From the NCBI RefSeq assembly GCF_947172395.1, contig NC_069108.1, positions 8,071,068 to 8,135,067 of the forward strand: a stretch of DNA of 64,000 nt, read 5' to 3'. Each line of letters opens with the position of its first letter. Position 1 is the stretch's first letter. This stretch comes from Bicyclus anynana. Taxonomy: Eukaryota; Arthropoda; Insecta; Lepidoptera; Nymphalidae. Positions 1 through 9,485 of the stretch are shown here, piece after piece. The notes below the pieces were generated by a model, which was not told where the DNA came from, made no database searches, and saw only the letters and a program-made list of their open reading frames with translations. The translations under genes and the position numbers were made by a program.

Positions 1-1138
1 ATAAAATTTCAAAATCTATTAATTTTTTTTATCGTAATTAGATGAAAATTCATACAGTTTTAGTTTCCTTACATTAAATGTGACATTTTTCAACTATAGT
101 TCATCTATACTAATCTATACAATAATCTATACTAATATTATAAAGAGGTAAAGTTTGTAAGTTTGTCACATTTTTTAAATGGGGTAATCTTCGGAACTAC
201 TGGTCCGATTTTAAAAATTCTTTCACCAGTAGAATGCTACATTATCGGGGAGTGCTATAGGCTATATTTTATATTGGTATCATATATATTAGCCGAGTTA
301 TCACAGTTTTTGTCATACAGGTTGGACTGAAAATCCTCTTAAACAGACTTATTCGCATGCGCTGCCTTAACTATTGTGTAAAATTGAAATTAATGTATAA
401 AGCCTTTATGTATCTTTAAAAGTTCTACAAAAAAGTCCGCGACACCATATATCTATCTTCTATATATTAGCAGATATAGTACCTTTTGTGTTTTAAAAAT
501 TATTAATTTTATATACTTAGGTTTACGTCATTATTTATACAACTAAACTTTAATCCTTACCAAAATAAATTATTTAATAATCACAAGGATATTATGGAGA
601 TAAGATTTGCCCTTTACAGTATGTTAATTACTTAAATAGTTTCGGAGATAGTACAAAATTTCTAAAAGACGCAGAAATTCCGCTATAAGACGCCCGGCGC
701 TTTCATTTACGTAGTTCCCGTTCCCGAGTGAATATGGGGATCAAACATAGCCTATGACACTCGCGGGTGTAGGTAAGGTAGGGGTAGGGTAGAGGTAGTG
801 GTTGGGTAGGGTAGGGGTAGTTGAAAGTTAACATCGAGTTTCACGCGGACGAAGTCGCAGGCGTCCGCTAGTTAACTATAAACATAAACGCACAAATAAC
901 AAAGATATTAGTAATTTTGTTTAAACGCCAATACAAATCTAACGATCATTATGTACCTACAACGTCATTAGTTCGTGCCATTTTGTATGGGGCGTTTTTA
1001 AGGTATCCGCAAATCTGACCCTTTAAATCCCTGTAGCTCCGAAAGTAATGATCGCAGATACCCTGTTACTTTTACAAAATTGCTTTACTATTAGCATACT
1101 CTTAATTTATATACAATTTAAAAAACTGTCATCATCCC
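1..1138 (+). repeat. dispersed ~380-bp repeat, copy 1, split by a Helitron
   Basis: Positions 1-125 and 872-1138 together match the uninterrupted copy at 15878-16258 and the reverse copy at 25739-26107. Shared landmarks are AACATAAACGCACAAATAAC, the block around CCCTGTAGCTCCGAAAGTAA and the end AACTGTCATCATCCCTA. The Helitron at 126-871 interrupts it. No protein is encoded and no terminal inverted repeats are obvious, so the class is unknown. The left edge lies outside the window. Confidence 0.75.
126..871 (+). mobile_element. Lep1-like non-autonomous Helitron
   Basis: The element starts TC-TATACTAATATTATAAAG and ends in a GCGGAC/GTCCGC hairpin followed by CTAG. It sits between A and T, as Helitrons do. 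It has no Rep/helicase coding capacity. The 3' half holds a GGGTAGGGTAGGGGTAG-type G-rich tract (about 770-820), also seen in the copy at 15033-15505. It is inserted into the dispersed repeat that begins the window. Confidence 0.8.
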
Positions 1139-1140
1139 TA

Positions 1141-1289
1141 TTGGTCCAGGTCCGGCTGGTGGGAATCTTCGACCGTGGCTAGTTACCACCCTACCGGCAA
1201 AGACGTGCCGCCAAGCGATTTAGCGTTCCGGTACGATGTCGTATTGAAACCGAAAGGGGCGTAGATTTTCATCCTCCTCCTAACAAGTG
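1141..1289 (+). mobile_element. SINE family B, internal/3' fragment
   Basis: It matches the body of the family-B SINE (GGCTGGTGGGA...GTGGCTAGTTACCACCCTACCGGCAAAGACGT...TTTCATCCTCCTCCTAACAAGT). The tRNA-like head is missing. A C-rich microsatellite (CCTC)n follows at 1380-1408. Confidence 0.75.
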
Positions 1290-2290
1290 CTGGCATGTGG
1301 GTTTATCGGATGGTAAGTGGCCAGCATTAAAACAAAAAGTAGCTCCTTCAAGGCACAAATCAGTCCTTTCGACGCACTACCCCCCCTCCCTCCCTCCCTC
1401 CCTCCGAGCGACACAATGGCTACAGAGTCTTTGTGTCAGCGACGTTTTGCGGAATCGCGGGCCGATTGTTCTCGCATCTTTATGTCCGGCAAACAGACGG
1501 AAAGATTCCATCTCGTGAAAGGCAACGTTTTAGTATTTACATACATATATTATTTGTATATATATACAAGGTGTCTGGTAAATACCCTATCAAGCCGTCA
1601 ACCAGGTATTAGGGAGAAGTAATATATTATAGGACTCAGTGATTATAAAAATATGAAAAGTAATGTCAAACAAAGGTTATGATTCACAACACTTGTCAGG
1701 ACAACTTAATTAACAAATCAAAGTGTAACCGAAATAAGATCCTAGAATGGCAGAGAATGACTTTGAGTGGAGTCACGTACTTGTGAACGATGTGAGTAGG
1801 GTTAAAGGATCCTTTGACAGTCGACTAACACTCCCCTTTTCCACTCAAATCACTCTCCCCGCCTATCCTAAGTAACCCTTAAAGAATTACACAACAAGAG
1901 ATGTGGACGCCTCGAACGCCACGATCACACTAAAAAAATACGAGCTTCCTAGTCAGAATCGTGAGAAAGATATGAGGACTTCAAGAATTTGCTTAAAACC
2001 TCGAGGTGTCAACCCTAGGTAAACTTTTGACATTGGACGCTTACATTATTATTGTCAAAACTTACGAATTCGTACAGTAGGTACCTAACAAGATACATAC
2101 ATGGACACAGTTCTGAGAAAATCAGATCAGATCAAATCCACCTCGGTTGAATTTGGATCAGTACGCAAATTAAATTGAATGTAAACAACGAAAATTTCTC
2201 AATTCTCAACACAATGGACAACTTTCATTCTGACATTGATAATGACAATCCTACATAGGGAATTTTAGATGATCAAAAAGGTTCATTTAA
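1290..2290. other. no gene recognised; unclassified non-coding
   Basis: No supportable coding exon, and the short ORFs here show no family features. A block at 1740-1850 with GTAGGGTTAAAGGATCCTTTGACAG resembles 6640-6740, which suggests another unclassified dispersed repeat. Confidence 0.5.
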
Positions 2291-2520
2291 ATGGTGAAAA
2301 GTTTTAATAAAAAAAATATAACCGACTTCAAAACCTAAAAACGTCTCCACTAAACTAAAAAGTGAAAAATAACATCATAATATTATTATGTTCTACCTGC
2401 TGATCAGTATGAAGGCGGTGCAAAGCCGGTGATGTATTAATTCAAGCCATGTAATATCATAGAGATTCAGATTTTGCAGACAGTGCTGTTTCATGTTGTC
2501 CTGACAGAAACGGCTTACCG
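2290..2520 (+). mobile_element. MITE fragment, AACCGACTTCAAAA family
   Basis: It matches the first ~200 bp of the fuller copy at 9134-9396 (AACCGACTTCAAAACCTAAA...CTACCTGCTGATCAGTATGA...GTGATGTATTAATTCAAGCC). The right end is missing. Confidence 0.65.
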
Positions 2521-3378
2521 TCCGTAAGCCGTCAAACAGTTTTTCATAACATTTAGATATGTACAATTTTAGTCCGTAGCGCCGTAAAGTTTTATAATAT
2601 TTCGTAAAGTGATTATTTTAAGAATGAATTATTGTATATACATAATATATTGAGGAAACTAGTGGATATAAAATCAGAAAATCAATCTTCTGCCTTAAAG
2701 TTTCAAATCAAAATACTTAATTCAAAATGTAACCAAAATTGAAAATTTTGACAAACCCCCGAAGGTCATGATATTATTATTTACACTCTCGATCAAGTCA
2801 TCAATATTCTCTTTCAGTGGACTTTAATTTGAGACCCCACTCGAGTATATTTGCAGATATTTGATTATTCTTCCCCAGAACTTGTAAACGGCTCAACCGA
2901 TTTTAAGAAAAAGAATATCAGACCAAAGATCAAAGAGTGAATAAAATATATTGTTTATTTTTTGAAAATAAAAGTCAATTTTTTGCTTATTACATAAAAT
3001 ACTATATTTTATTTAAGCGTAAGTACTATATTTTTTATAGCTAAGTAAATCTGAAAAACACTATATTTTTCTGAAAAAAAAAAAAAAAAAGTTGGCAACC
3101 CTACCCCTACACCCACAGTGTAGGTATGTCATGCCGTCGACAAAGGCAGTGTACCAACGCACCTATTGTTCAGTTTCCCAATCAGCTGATTCATTATTTA
3201 CTCTATTTCTCGTTACTGCTTTAGCAAACGTAATATGCATTACATTCCGTGTCCATTGTAGAAAGAAAGAAAATATCTTTATTTACTACACTGGCCGACG
3301 TACAGCGTAGCGTATGACATTCACAAATAACGTAGCTTTCTAGTGGTACAAGAATATTCGAAATTGGTAAATTGAAAA
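2520..3378. other. AT-rich non-coding stretch
   Basis: No gene recognised. The stretch has an A17-type run near 3070-3088 followed by GTTGGCAACCCTA. That motif recurs at 4764-4778 and 17860-17874 and in inverted form at transposon ends near 5748, so parts are probably transposon remains. Confidence 0.4.
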
Positions 3379-3573
3379 ACTATAAAGGCGAAAGTTTGTG
3401 TGTAAGTGTGTAAGTATGTTTGTTCCTCTTTTACGCTGCGGCTACTGAAGCGATTTGGCTGAAATTTGGAATGGAAATAGATTTTACTCTGCATTGACAC
3501 ATAGGCTACTCTTCATCCCGGAAAAATCCGCGATTCCCGCGGGATTTGTGAAAAAGTCGCGAGCGTCCGCTAG
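3379..3573 (+). mobile_element. Helitron fragment with 3' end
   Basis: It runs from GGCGAAAGTTTGTGTGTAAG to GTCGCGAGCGTCCGCTAG. Its body (CTACTGAAGCGATTTGGCTG, ATTTTACTCTGCATTGACAC) is shared with the fuller copy at 35175-35554. The 5' end is degenerate. Confidence 0.7.
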
Positions 3574-3852
3574 TAAAAAAAAAACTACACGCAAGAGGCC
3601 TATGTCCTGATATTAAGATTGTGCAATATGTAATTTGGTGGTTATAAATGGTTCTGGATCTCAGATTTTGGAAACGTTAGGAGCCTGATATTTGGGTAAA
3701 TGATATTTCGAAGTGTTAGCTTCGTTATGACTATACAAAATACACAATTTGTAAAACTTTTCTCGATAGTTTATTTTTTTGAAAAATACATGTTTTGCTC
3801 ACATTTTGCTTTCAATCTCAGGAAAAGCAAACTTATTTTCTTAAATTTTTGT

Positions 3853-4075
3853 TTCGTATAGAAAATTACGTATATCTTGAACATGGCCATTTTGTTTTTC
3901 GTTATGTTGTTTAATTTACTTGCAATTAGGTAAAAATGGTTTTGGCGCTCACGTCATAAAATTTGCGTCGCGCGTCAATCGCTCCGTGCTCTTCACTCAC
4001 GTGAAAGTCATAATTCGGCGTCTCGTTCGCGCTTCGAATTTTATCCATATCGTACCGACGTGCTACGCGCTCTTA
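3853..4075 (+). repeat. dispersed repeat, partner of 17490-17710 (inverted)
   Basis: It matches the reverse complement of 17490-17710 over about 220 bp, nearly identical (AACATGGCCATTTTG, AAATGGTTTTGGCGCTCACG, GCGCGTCAATCGCTCCGTGC). The short ORF inside has no family features. The class is unknown. Confidence 0.7.
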
Positions 4076-4240
4076 ACGACAATGATGATGAAGGTGAAGG
4101 AGCAATGAGGAACGCGTTACCGAAACGGCAACAGAACGGTGTTGCAAGTGAACGAAGCAGCGGCACGGTCAAGGCTCGGCGGCAAGTCGGTTAAGGCGAG
4201 CGGTTTCGCAACCGGCCTCCGCAACTAGGGTTGTCAACCG

Positions 4241-4383
4241 TACTATAATAATCATCATTATCATTATCAACCCATAATCGTCTCACTGCTGAGCTTGAGT
4301 CTAATCTCAGAATGAGAGAGATTAGGCTAATAGTCCACCACGCTGGCCCAATGCGGATTGGCAGACTTCTCACACGTAGAGAT
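4241..4383 (-). mobile_element. SINE family A, 3' fragment
   Basis: Reverse copy of the tail of the family-A SINE, with ATCATTATCAACCCATA at the left and CCAATGCGGATTGGCAGACTT at the right. The tRNA-like head is missing. Confidence 0.75.
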
Positions 4384-4916
4384 AAATGTTCGTAAATACA
4401 TGCTTTGTAAACTCGTTTTTCGTCACGCCAAAGATATATCTTCTATATGTATTATTATTATTATGTCTGACGACACTTGTCTATCTCGTGTTGGCTTGTC
4501 CCGACGCTGGGTGGTGAGTATTGGCTAGTCCAAAGTCCCCTTCAACTAGCACCCAAAGTCAGCCTCTTGGACTGCTCAACGTTATTCTCTGTCATTCTAG
4601 GGATTTGTTTTGGTTACATTTTGGCTTCACACACGCAGAGAATTAAGAATATTCTCAAGTATAATCTCACGATTTTCGCTTATTTCGTAATATACTATCT
4701 TTTTCTTTTAGAGTGCTCTATTTTTATGACTAAATCTGAAAAATAAGTAATTTTCTCAAGAAATGTTGGCAACCCTATCCGCAAAGCACAACGCAAACGC
4801 ACGCGCTTGTAAAGGTCATCACTCATTGGAACAGCTCTTGACTGATCAACACCTCGTCGTCGCCCGCTGTCCACTGTTCTCGACATATTATGGTTCACCG
4901 GAAGACGCTAGACCTA

Positions 4917-5229
4917 GAAGTGATAGCCCAGTGGATATGACCTCTGCCTCCGATTCCGAAGGGCGTAGGTTCGAATCCGGTCCGGGGCATGCACCTCCAA
5001 CTTTTCAGTTGTGTGCATTTTAAGAAATTAAATATCACGTGTCTCAAACGGTGAAAGAAAACATCGTGAGGAAACCTGCATACCAGAGAATTTTCTTAAT
5101 TCTCTGTGTGTGTGAAGTCTGCCAATCCGCATTGGGCCAGCGTGGTGGAGTATTGGTCTAACCCCTCTCATTCTGAGAGGAGACTCGAGCTCAGCAGTGA
5201 GCCGAATATGGGTTGATAATGATAATGAA
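4917..5229 (+). mobile_element. SINE family A, full-length, tRNA-derived head
   Basis: The best forward copy. The head has a polymerase III A-box-like TAGCCCAGTGGATATGACC and B-box GGTTCGAATCC. A conserved body follows (CACCTCCAACTTTTCAGTTG, AAACATCGTGAGGAAACCTG), ending in GGGTTGATAATGATAATGA. At least ten copies lie in the window. It is not a tRNA gene, because the 3' half of the cloverleaf is missing. Confidence 0.85.
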
Positions 5230-5242
5230 GACGCTATGTTGA

Positions 5243-5511
5243 CGGCCTCCGTGGCGCAATGGATTTACAAGACGGAGGTCCTGGGTTCGATCCCAGGCTG
5301 CGGTTTTCTTAATTGGTAAAACTAGGTCTGGCTGGTGGGAGGCTTCGGCCGTGGCTAGCTAACGGCAAAGACTAGGTAACTTAACCGCCAAGCGATTAAG
5401 CGTTCCGGTAAGATCGTGTAGAAACCAAATGGGGTGTGGATTTTCATCCTACTCCTAACAAGTTAGCGCGCTACCATCTTAGATGAGATTGTAGTCAAGG
5501 GCTAACTTGTA
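5243..5511 (+). mobile_element. SINE family B, near full-length
   Basis: The tRNA-like head reads GGCCTCCGTGGCGCAATGG...GGTCCTGGGTTCGATCCCAG. The common body follows (GGTCTGGCTGGTGGGAGGCT, CCGCCAAGCGATTAAGCGTT) and the tail is GGGCTAACTTGT. It lies directly after the family-A copy. Confidence 0.8.
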
Positions 5512-5514
5512 ATT

Positions 5515-5638
5515 ATTCTGCACTAAGCGCCAATTTAAGTATATACCATATTTCACCCAAATCGGTTAAGTGCTGTGGCTGAAAAAAGGTAACATACAAA
5601 CAACCAGTCTGACTTGTGCATTTATAATATTAGTATGG
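5515..5638 (-). mobile_element. Helitron 5'-end fragment
   Basis: Read on the minus strand it begins TCCATACTAATATTATAAATG and carries the shared ACAAACAACCAGTC / CCAAATCGGTTAAG body. The 3' hairpin is absent. Confidence 0.6.
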
Positions 5639-5837
5639 ATTCTATAAGGGAATTTACCTGGGACAGGAAAACCTTTAGCTCCTTCACTCTGAATCACAAA
5701 CTGCGAAGCGGGAAGTAAACAAAAAGTGCCGACCTATGACGTATTACTAGGGTTGCCAGGTTGCAGAAATTAAAAGCCGGACAGTCCAGCCACTTTGGGT
5801 TGACATTTGGGTAAAAAACTGCCTACATTATTGAGGA

Positions 5838-6190
5838 TTTTGTGTCATCATCAAATATGATCATTTCACCCGTTGGACGTCCACTGCAGGACATAGGCCT
5901 TTTGTAGGGACTTCCAAACATCACGATACTGAGCCGCCCGCATCCAGCGAATCTCTGCGATTCGCTTGATGTCGTCAGTCCACCTGGTGTGGGGTCGACC
6001 AACACTGCGCTTTGTAGTGCGCGGTCGCCATATCAGCACCTTGGGACCCCAACGTCTATCGGCTCTGCGAACTATGTGCCCCGCCCTTCAGCTTCGCGAC
6101 TCGTTGAGCTATGTCGGTAACTTTGGTTCTTCTGCGGATCTCCTCATTTCTGATTCGATCACGCAGAGATACTCCTGTGTGACTCTGAGT
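5838..6190 (-). pseudogene. LINE (RTE-like) reverse transcriptase C-terminal fragment
   Basis: Minus-strand translation gives ...NEEIRRRTKVTDIAQRVAKL..., then W-x-P-R and a D-x-I-K-R...W tail. This is typical of the C-terminus of insect endonuclease/reverse-transcriptase polyproteins. It is broken by stops and frameshifts. The same family occurs at 6903-7105, 21151-21545 and 34073-34137. Confidence 0.75.
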
Positions 6191-6902
6191 GGATTTTGTG
6201 TACATCAGTATTAATAGGTACAATGTTTTTATGTAATATCATGTTTCATGTTCCTAGATTACAGGTGGTATTGACATTCATTATTTATGTTATTATAGAG
6301 GGGAGGTATCAGTGTTGGTATAAATAAGAGGGTTTTTGATGACTTGAGCTCAGTTGTTTGTTAGGCAGCGTAAACGCCGTCACGCTGCCAGTCGCGTTAG
6401 TGATTTTGTACAATAATGTTTAGTGCTTTAATTATTGTTTATCATAAATTGTTGAGTGTGGGCATGGAGAACATGTCGGGAACCACATAACAAACAAAAC
6501 AAACAATAGATTTTTTTTTAATTGATTTAGAGGTTGTTGACGTAAGGTTGGAAGCAACTTGTTTTATATTTTTATACACATAGCATGAGACGAACATCTT
6601 AGCATTCCATGGATTCACCGTGCGGGTGCCGGGTCCATCGCGTGGTAGAGAGAAAAACTCCGAGCAGAGTCCTGAACTTGTGACTACTGGATGTAGGGTT
6701 AAGGAATTCCTTGACGACCGATCAACACTCCCCTGTTTTTGTGGAAAAATGTCGTATTGGGCTTATAGTTCAATAACAATCTGTCCTTATTTCTCATTTA
6801 TCTCTGATTTACGTCACCTGATTTAGGAAAAAGGTCTATGTTTTTTAACAAAGACATGTTAACATATGTTAAAAATATACGACATGTTAACATATGTTAA
6901 AA

Positions 6903-7105
6903 ATTCGTAGTTCGAAGAGTCGATGGACGTTGGGGTCCCAAAATGCTGGAACGGCGACCCCGCACTAGTAAGCGCAGTGTTGGCCGACCCCCCACCAGGT
7001 GGACTGACGACATCAAGCGAGTCGCAGGGATTCGCTGGCAGGTGGCTCAGTATCGTGATGTTGGTGTGATCGTGGGCGTCCATCGGCTGATATGATGATG
7101 ATGAA
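6903..7105 (+). pseudogene. LINE (RTE-like) C-terminal fragment
   Basis: Forward copy of the segment found reversed at 5838-6190 (CGATGGACGTTGGGGTCCCA, CACCAGGTGGACTGACGACATCAAGC), ending in a GATGATGATGA tail typical of the family's 3' end. It is a dead fragment. Confidence 0.7.
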
Positions 7106-7211
7106 GCCGGACACCGTTTATAACCGGACACGGAATAGACAAGCCCATGTCCTGCGTTATCCGGACACCTGGCAACACTACGTATTACACACAATTCTCG
7201 GTAAATCTTTA

Positions 7212-7890
7212 CCTGCACAGATAGTTGTGGCTGGGTAGACACGTTTCCGCAATTTTAAATTATTTCGCTATAAACTTTAGTTAACAAAAAACCTTGGGTA
7301 AAAAAATACTGACCGAATTGAGAACCTCCACCTTTTTGAAGTCGGTTAAAAATAAAGTAAATCGTTGTTATTATTCATAGAGCATGGATAATATTAATGG
7401 ACTAACATGTCTTCGTCGTTATCAACCCATATACGGCTCACTGCTGAGCTCGAGTCTCCTCTCAGAAAGAGAGGGGTTAGGCCAATAGTCCACCACGTTG
7501 GCCCAATGCGGATTGGCAGACTACACACACGCAGAGAATTAAGAAATTCTCTGGTATGCAGGTTTCCTCCCGATATTTTCCTTCACCGTTTGAGCCACGT
7601 GATATTTAATTTCTTAAAATGCACACAACTGAAAAGTTGGAGGTGCATGCCCCGGACCGGATTCGAACCCACACCCTCCGGAATGGGAGGCAGAGGTCAT
7701 ATCCACTGGGCTATCACATCTCTCATACATGTCTCACCCAGACCTTTTCTGATAAAAGACATGTTTGTAGTGCGTCATTGCTGATAGGGTGGTAACTAGC
7801 CACGGCCGAAGCCCTCCCACCAGCCAGACCTGGACCAACTAAGAAAACCTCAATCAGCCCAGCCGGGGATCGAACCCAGGACCTCCGTTT
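7212..7890. repeat. segmental tandem duplication, unit 1
   Basis: Unit 1 (7212-7890) and unit 2 (7890-8442) share a 95-bp start (GCACAGATAGTTGTGGCTGG...AACAAAAAACCTTGG), the middle (GTTATTATTCATAGAGCATGG...GGACTAACATGTCT) and the end (TTTTCTGATAAA...GCGTCATTGCTGATAGGGTGG). Each unit is interrupted by its own family-A SINE at a different site. Confidence 0.8.
7413..7726 (-). mobile_element. SINE family A, full-length, TSD ACATGTCT
   Basis: Complete reverse copy with an 8-bp target duplication (7405-7412 and 7727-7734). The head has GGATTCGAACC (B box, reverse) and the tail GTTATCAACCCATA. Confidence 0.85.
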
Positions 7891-7891
7891 G
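7783..7891 (-). mobile_element. SINE family B fragment
   Basis: It covers the tRNA-like head and first part of the body in reverse (GGGATCGAACCCAGGACCTCCG, CTAGCCACGGCCGAAGCC). It marks the junction of the two duplicated units. Confidence 0.7.
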
Positions 7892-8442
7892 CACAGATAG
7901 TTGTGGCTGGGTAGACACGTTTCCGCAATTTTAAATTATTTCGCTATAAACTTTAGTTAACAAAAAACCTTGGCTAAAAAATATAGTAAGTCATTGTTAT
8001 TATTCATCATCATCATCATCAATATCAACCCATATTCGGCTCACTGCTGAGCTCGAGTCTCCTCTCAGAATGAGAGGGGTTAGGCCAATAGTCCACCACG
8101 CTGGCCCAATGCGGATTGGCAAACTTCACACACGCAGAGAATTAAGAACATTATCTGATGTGCAGGTTTCCTCACGATGTTTTCCTTCACCGTTTGAGAC
8201 ACGTGATATTTCATTTCGTAAAATGCACACAACTGAAAAGTTGGAGGTGCATGCCCCGGACCGGATTCGAACCTACGCCCTCCGGAATCGGAGGTAGAGG
8301 TCATATCCACTAGGCTATCACGTCTCCCTCTATTATTCATAGAGCATGGATAATATTAATGGACTAACATGTCTTACACAGAACTTTTCTGATAAAGTAC
8401 GTCATTGCTGATAGGGTGGCAGCTAGCCACGGCCAAAGCCTC
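7890..8442. repeat. segmental tandem duplication, unit 2
   Basis: Second copy of 7212-7890. It ends with a truncated family-B SINE piece at 8410-8442 (GATAGGGTGGCAGCTAGCCA). Confidence 0.75.
8008..8330 (-). mobile_element. SINE family A, full-length, TSD TATTATTCAT
   Basis: Complete reverse copy flanked by a perfect 10-bp target duplication (7998-8007 and 8331-8340). It has a (CAT)n tail. The site differs from that of the SINE in unit 1, so this is a separate insertion. Confidence 0.88.
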
Positions 8443-8571
8443 ATAGAGAAGAATTCATAGAGGTTGCAGGGGCACCCCCAGGGCATCGTTCACCCGCTGA
8501 TTGTTGAATTTAAACTCTATGCGTTTGAGAATTCGACACTCAACTCAGCGGGTGAATGAACGGTAGAACGT

Positions 8572-8895
8572 TTTTTTTTTTATTATTATTCTTTACAATT
8601 TAGCCTTTGATTACAATCTCACCTGATGGTAAGTGATGATGCAATCTAAGATGGAAGCGGGCTAACTTGTGGAGGAGGAGAATGAAATCTCTTTCGGTTT
8701 CTCCACGACATCGTACGCTAAATCGCTTGGCGGTACGTCTTTGTCGGTAGGGTGGTAACTAGCCACGGCCGAAACCTCCCACCAGCCAGACCTGGACCAA
8801 TTAAGAAAACCTCAATCGGTCCAGCCGGCGATCGAACCCAGGACCTCCGTCTTGTAAATCCACCGCGCATACCACTGCGCCACATAGTCCGTCAA
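8572..8895 (-). mobile_element. SINE family B, near full-length
   Basis: Reverse copy with poly-T at 8572-8589 (its A-tail), the body GATGGAAGCGGGCTAACTTGT, and the tRNA-like head with GATCGAACCCAGGACCTCCG and CACTGCGCCAC. Its length fits a full element. Confidence 0.82.
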
Positions 8896-9133
8896 ACGTC
8901 TATGAATTCCACCGTTAAATTACACCTCACGATGCCACGGCACTCGAACCTGGAGCCCTTGACCCCGTGAGCCACTACGCTCTGCGGCAAGTAACAGTAC
9001 CTACCGGCCGCAAACAAGTGCCCTATCGGCCGCAATTAGCCGCAAACGCCGTATACTAAACGACTGACCCACATCAACGATATCATACTATTTAGATATG
9101 TCAAGTGCTTACAAAATCACACCGCAAAAAATT

Positions 9134-9396
9134 TTAATAAAAAAATACAACCGACTTCAAAACCTAAAAACGTACCTACTAAACTAAAAAGTGAAAAATA
9201 ACATCATAATATGTTCTACCTGCTGATCAGTATGAAGGCGGTGCTAAGCCAGTGATGTATTAATTCAAGCCATGTGAGAATATCTTATAGCTTTAGATTT
9301 AGCAGTGTTGTTTCATGTGGTCCTGTCAGAAATCGGTGTACATACATAAAAAAAGAAAAAAAATACCGACCTCCTCCTTTTTGAAGTCGGTTAAAA
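9134..9396. mobile_element. MITE, AACCGACTTCAAAA / TTTTTGAAGTCGGTT ends
   Basis: It begins near CAACCGACTTCAAAACC and ends CTTTTTGAAGTCGGTTAAAAA, so it has short inverted ends of about 15 bp. It is non-coding. Related ends occur at 2290, 7320-7350, 24543-24575 and 38085-38116. Confidence 0.7.
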
Positions 9397-9485
9397 AGTA
9401 ATCCGAATTTAGCTATTCTACTCAAGCTCAATGGAAGTGACGTCATCGTACAGCACTTGCACGGCCCGTTCAAGCAATTTCACTA

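Larger units (their letters stand above)
5748..7180. mobile_element. TIR transposon with 8-bp target duplication, containing LINE pieces
   Basis: The ends are TAGGGTTGCCAGGT and ACCTGGCAACACTA, 13 of 14 complementary. They are flanked by a perfect 8-bp direct repeat CGTATTAC (5740-5747 and 7181-7188). Both ends also carry CCGGACA. An 8-bp duplication fits the hAT or P superfamilies. No transposase is visible. The interior holds two LINE C-terminal fragments in opposite orientation. The element at 17936-18363 has related ends. Confidence 0.7.

Noticed and set aside
770..825. Telomere-like GGGTAGG repeats
   Set aside because: They lie inside a Helitron and recur in another copy (15430-15470). 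They are not the TTAGG repeat of insect telomeres.
1297..1622. Overlapping ORFs of 73 and 101 codons
   Set aside because: They run through a CCTC microsatellite and a SINE fragment, with no domain or splice support.
4917..5300. Possible tRNA genes (A and B boxes)
   Set aside because: They are tRNA-derived SINE heads present in many copies and followed by the SINE body. The cloverleaf is incomplete.
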